The position numbers and the translations under genes were made by a program. Source: Caldilineaceae bacterium (GTDB lineage Bacteria > Chloroflexota > Anaerolineae > Caldilineales > Caldilineaceae). From it: a DNA stretch of 6,438 nucleotides. This document shows positions 4,863 through 6,438 of the stretch, in pieces. The stretch lies in NCBI GenBank assembly GCA_026645635.1, contig JAPKMV010000202.1, forward strand, positions 1-6,438. Direction: 5' to 3'. The notes under the pieces were generated by a model. The model ran no database searches and had not been told where the DNA came from. It saw only the letters and a list, made by a program, of their open reading frames with translations. Each line of letters starts with the position of its first letter. Position 1 is the stretch's first letter.

Positions 4863-6044
4863 ATGGCGCGCGGCAGGCAGATGTTGGAGTACAAATCCAA
4901 TCTCATCGAGAGTGTGATGCAGCAAAACCGGGTTGCGGCGCGGGTCACCGGGGCAACGGTGGCGCCGGGTTTTGTGCGCTTCAAGCTGGCGCCGGCGCCT
5001 TCCGTCAAGATCAGCAAAATCCGCGCGCTGGAAGAGGAACTGGCATTGGCGCTGCAGGAGCCGGAAGCCCGCGTCGTGCGCGCTGATGGCGCTGTCCAGG
5101 TTGAGGTGCGCAGCAATGATGGGGCGCCTGTACGCCTGCTGCCGCTCTGCCGATCGCTGCATGTCGTCCCGCCGGTGACCGCGGTGCTCGGCGTAGAGCC
5201 GAATGGCACGCCGCTCCTGGTGCGGCTGGATGCGCCCGATGTCGCCCATCTGCTGATCGTGGGGACAACCGGTTCCGGGAAGACCGCGGTGGCGCGCACC
5301 TTGTTGACCTCGCTGGCGATGTTCAACCGCCAGGCGCAGGTGCAGCTCGTGCTGATTGACCCCAAGCAACGCGGCTTTGCCCCGCTGGCTGCGCTGCCCC
5401 ACGTCGTCGGCGGGATCGCAGCCAGCCCCGCGGAGATCGAGGCGCGGCTGCTCTGGCTCGTGCAGGAGATGGAACGCCGCGACCGGGAGCGCCTCAACCG
5501 GCCGGCGTTGGTCGTGGCGGTGGATGAACTGGCCGATCTGATGCAACTGGGCGGCAAACGCATCGAGGCCATGTTGACGCGCCTCAGCCAACGCGGGCGC
5601 GAAGCGGGAATCCATCTGGTCGTCTGCACCCAGAAGCCCACGGCCGAATTGATCGGCGGCGCGATCAAGGCGAACCTGCCGCTGCGTCTGGTCGGTTCAG
5701 TCGCCAGCCGCGAGGAGGCGCGTTATGCGGCCGGCATTGCCGACAGCGGCGCCGAGAAGCTGGCAGGCAAGGGCGATTTCCTCCTGATCACGAAGGGGGA
5801 TGCGCTGCGCTTTCAGGCAGCCTGGCTGGGGCGCGAGGATCTGGCCGCCATCGGCGTGGCGCTGCGCCGCGGCCACTATGGTCGATGTTGGCTCGCCCCG
5901 GAAGTGACGCCGTCGCCCGCGCCGGCCAGTGTGGCAGCGCCGCACACGCTGTCTGCGCTGGCCGGGGGCGATGCGTCCGCCGGCGAGTGGACGACGGTGG
6001 GCAGTTGGCGCTCGACACTGGCGCGATTTCTGGGGCGCGGTTAA
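4863..6044 (+). CDS. Compact FtsK/SpoIIIE-type DNA translocase ATPase without membrane domain
   Basis: The 393-residue protein carries the FtsK motor, a ring ATPase that pumps double-stranded DNA. Residues about 8-120 match the FtsK alpha domain (GFVRFKLAPAPSVKISKI, then VTAVLG just before the motor). The RecA-like beta domain follows: Walker A GTTGSGKT (134-141, Lys140), IDPK (165-168), Walker B LVVAVDE (216-222, Asp221-Glu222), VVCTQKPT (253-260), IKANLP (268-273) and GAEKLAGKGD (296-305). Full FtsK has four N-terminal helices, a long linker and a C-terminal winged-helix gamma domain; none is seen here. A Pro/Ala-rich tail (about 347-372) and a short basic end take the gamma position. The ATG at 4863 follows an in-frame stop and has GGTGGG five bases upstream; Met7 is the alternative. 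It is the first gene after the LexA-box promoter. It could serve chromosome segregation, DNA repair or a mobile element (compare Streptomyces TraB). The motor is certain, the job is not. Confidence 0.88.
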   Translation: MARGRQMLEYKSNLIESVMQQNRVAARVTGATVAPGFVRFKLAPAPSVKISKIRALEEELALALQEPEARVVRADGAVQVEVRSNDGAPVRLLPLCRSLHVVPPVTAVLGVEPNGTPLLVRLDAPDVAHLLIVGTTGSGKTAVARTLLTSLAMFNRQAQVQLVLIDPKQRGFAPLAALPHVVGGIAASPAEIEARLLWLVQEMERRDRERLNRPALVVAVDELADLMQLGGKRIEAMLTRLSQRGREAGIHLVVCTQKPTAELIGGAIKANLPLRLVGSVASREEARYAAGIADSGAEKLAGKGDFLLITKGDALRFQAAWLGREDLAAIGVALRRGHYGRCWLAPEVTPSPAPASVAAPHTLSALAGGDASAGEWTTVGSWRSTLARFLGRG

Positions 6045-6070
6045 TCCACGTGGGCATAGATTGGGCGATG

Positions 6071-6153
6071 GCTGCGTGTTGCGTTTTACGTGTTGCGTGT
6101 TTCATGTTTCATGACGCAACGGAACACGCAGCACGCAACACGCAACACGTGAC
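6071..6153. repeat. Strand-flipping heptamer array B (GTTNCGT family)
   Basis: Six 7-base units run forward without gaps (GCTGCGT 6071, GTTGCGT 6078, TTTACGT 6085, GTTGCGT 6092, GTTTCAT 6099, GTTTCAT 6106). Then come inverted units ACGCAAC (6114), a partial GGAAC (6121), ACGCAGC (6126), ACGCAAC (6133), ACGCAAC (6140) and ACGTGAC (6147). Positions 6088-6101 pair perfectly with 6137-6150. It starts 26 bases after the FtsK-like stop and ends 27 bases before the next gene, and it shares its unit with array A. Confidence 0.8.
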
Positions 6154-6180
6154 GTAGCGCAACAAACGTAAAAGGAAGCG

Positions 6181-6438
6181 ATGATGAAAACCGCAGTGGT
6201 GGTGACGGTTGTGCTGGTAATTGGGATCTTTGCGTGGAGTATTGCCAATCGGCTGAGTGCAGATGCCATCGGGATGGCCTTAGGGTTGGGGTTTGGCGTG
6301 GTGGCGGGCATCCCGGCGGCGCTGCTGGTCTTTGTCGCCAGCCGTCGGCGGGCGCCCTGGGAAGAGGACGATGGCGACGACATGGCGGCGCAGCGCATGG
6401 GCTATCTGCCCTACGGCGGCCAGTCACCCGTGGTGATC
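6181..6438 (+). CDS. Small two-helix membrane protein, 3' end outside the window
   Basis: The frame is open from an ATG to the right edge (86 codons seen). I do not recognise the family. The sequence begins MMKTAVVVTVVLVIGIFAWS, a hydrophobic helix at about 4-20. A second helix lies near 31-53 (MALGLGFGVVAGIPAALLVF) and ends in SRRRAPW, a positive stop. An acidic stretch (EEDDGDD) and a soluble Gly/Pro/Tyr segment follow. The basic end after helix two suggests that both termini are cytoplasmic. AAGGAAG lies just upstream; spacing favours the second ATG (6184) slightly over the first. The gene is co-directional with the FtsK-like gene, 136 bases downstream and beyond array B, so it may share its transcript. 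A membrane partner for the anchor-less translocase is a tempting but untested idea. Confidence 0.7.
   Translation, partial: MMKTAVVVTVVLVIGIFAWSIANRLSADAIGMALGLGFGVVAGIPAALLVFVASRRRAPWEEDDGDDMAAQRMGYLPYGGQSPVVI

Noticed and set aside
4607..5668. Long minus-strand frame (353 codons) opposite the FtsK-like gene
   Set aside because: Ser/Arg/Thr-rich low-complexity text that ends inside the 9-nt array; the opposite strand has a full set of FtsK motifs.

Overview
The window looks like a piece of a GC-rich bacterial chromosome, most likely a Chloroflexota member of the Caldilineae/Anaerolineae type. The reasons are indirect: a lipoprotein whose Cys is followed by a long Ala/Glu/Pro/Thr linker, a three-gene sugar ABC operon with this layout, and intergenic short-period repeat arrays whose accidental translations resemble those I recall from such genomes. 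No rRNA, tRNA, CRISPR array or transposase was found.

Layout. Positions 1-955 (minus strand) hold an amidase-signature hydrolase with all three catalytic residues. Its frame stops early, and the rest of the protein continues in another frame with roughly 40 residues missing at the join, so the gene is probably broken by a deletion. Positions 956-1318 are a divergent intergenic region with a candidate promoter for each direction. Positions 1319-4431 (plus strand) are an ABC importer operon of the ribose/fructose type: a lipoprotein binding protein, two strong tandem hairpins, a BPD_transp_2 (RbsC-like) permease and a single-domain ATPase.

Positions 4432-4862 carry no convincing gene but are dense in signals. 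In order there is a heptamer array that flips strand in the middle, a 9-nt-period array that does the same, a near-consensus promoter (TTGACA, 17-nt spacer, TATGAT) with a perfect LexA-type palindrome (AGAACATATGTTCT) inside the spacer, and a long hairpin starting at the predicted transcription start. Positions 4863-6044 encode a compact soluble FtsK/SpoIIIE-type DNA translocase motor. A second heptamer array follows at 6071-6153. From 6181 to the right edge runs the start of a small two-helix membrane protein.

How it fits together. The ABC operon imports a small sugar or sugar-like solute, with the binding protein probably over-produced through the hairpins after its gene. The most notable unit is the predicted SOS-controlled, membrane-anchor-free DNA pump, possibly partnered by the small membrane protein downstream and bracketed by short-period inverted arrays. 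The motifs are read directly; the SOS regulation and the partnership are inferences.
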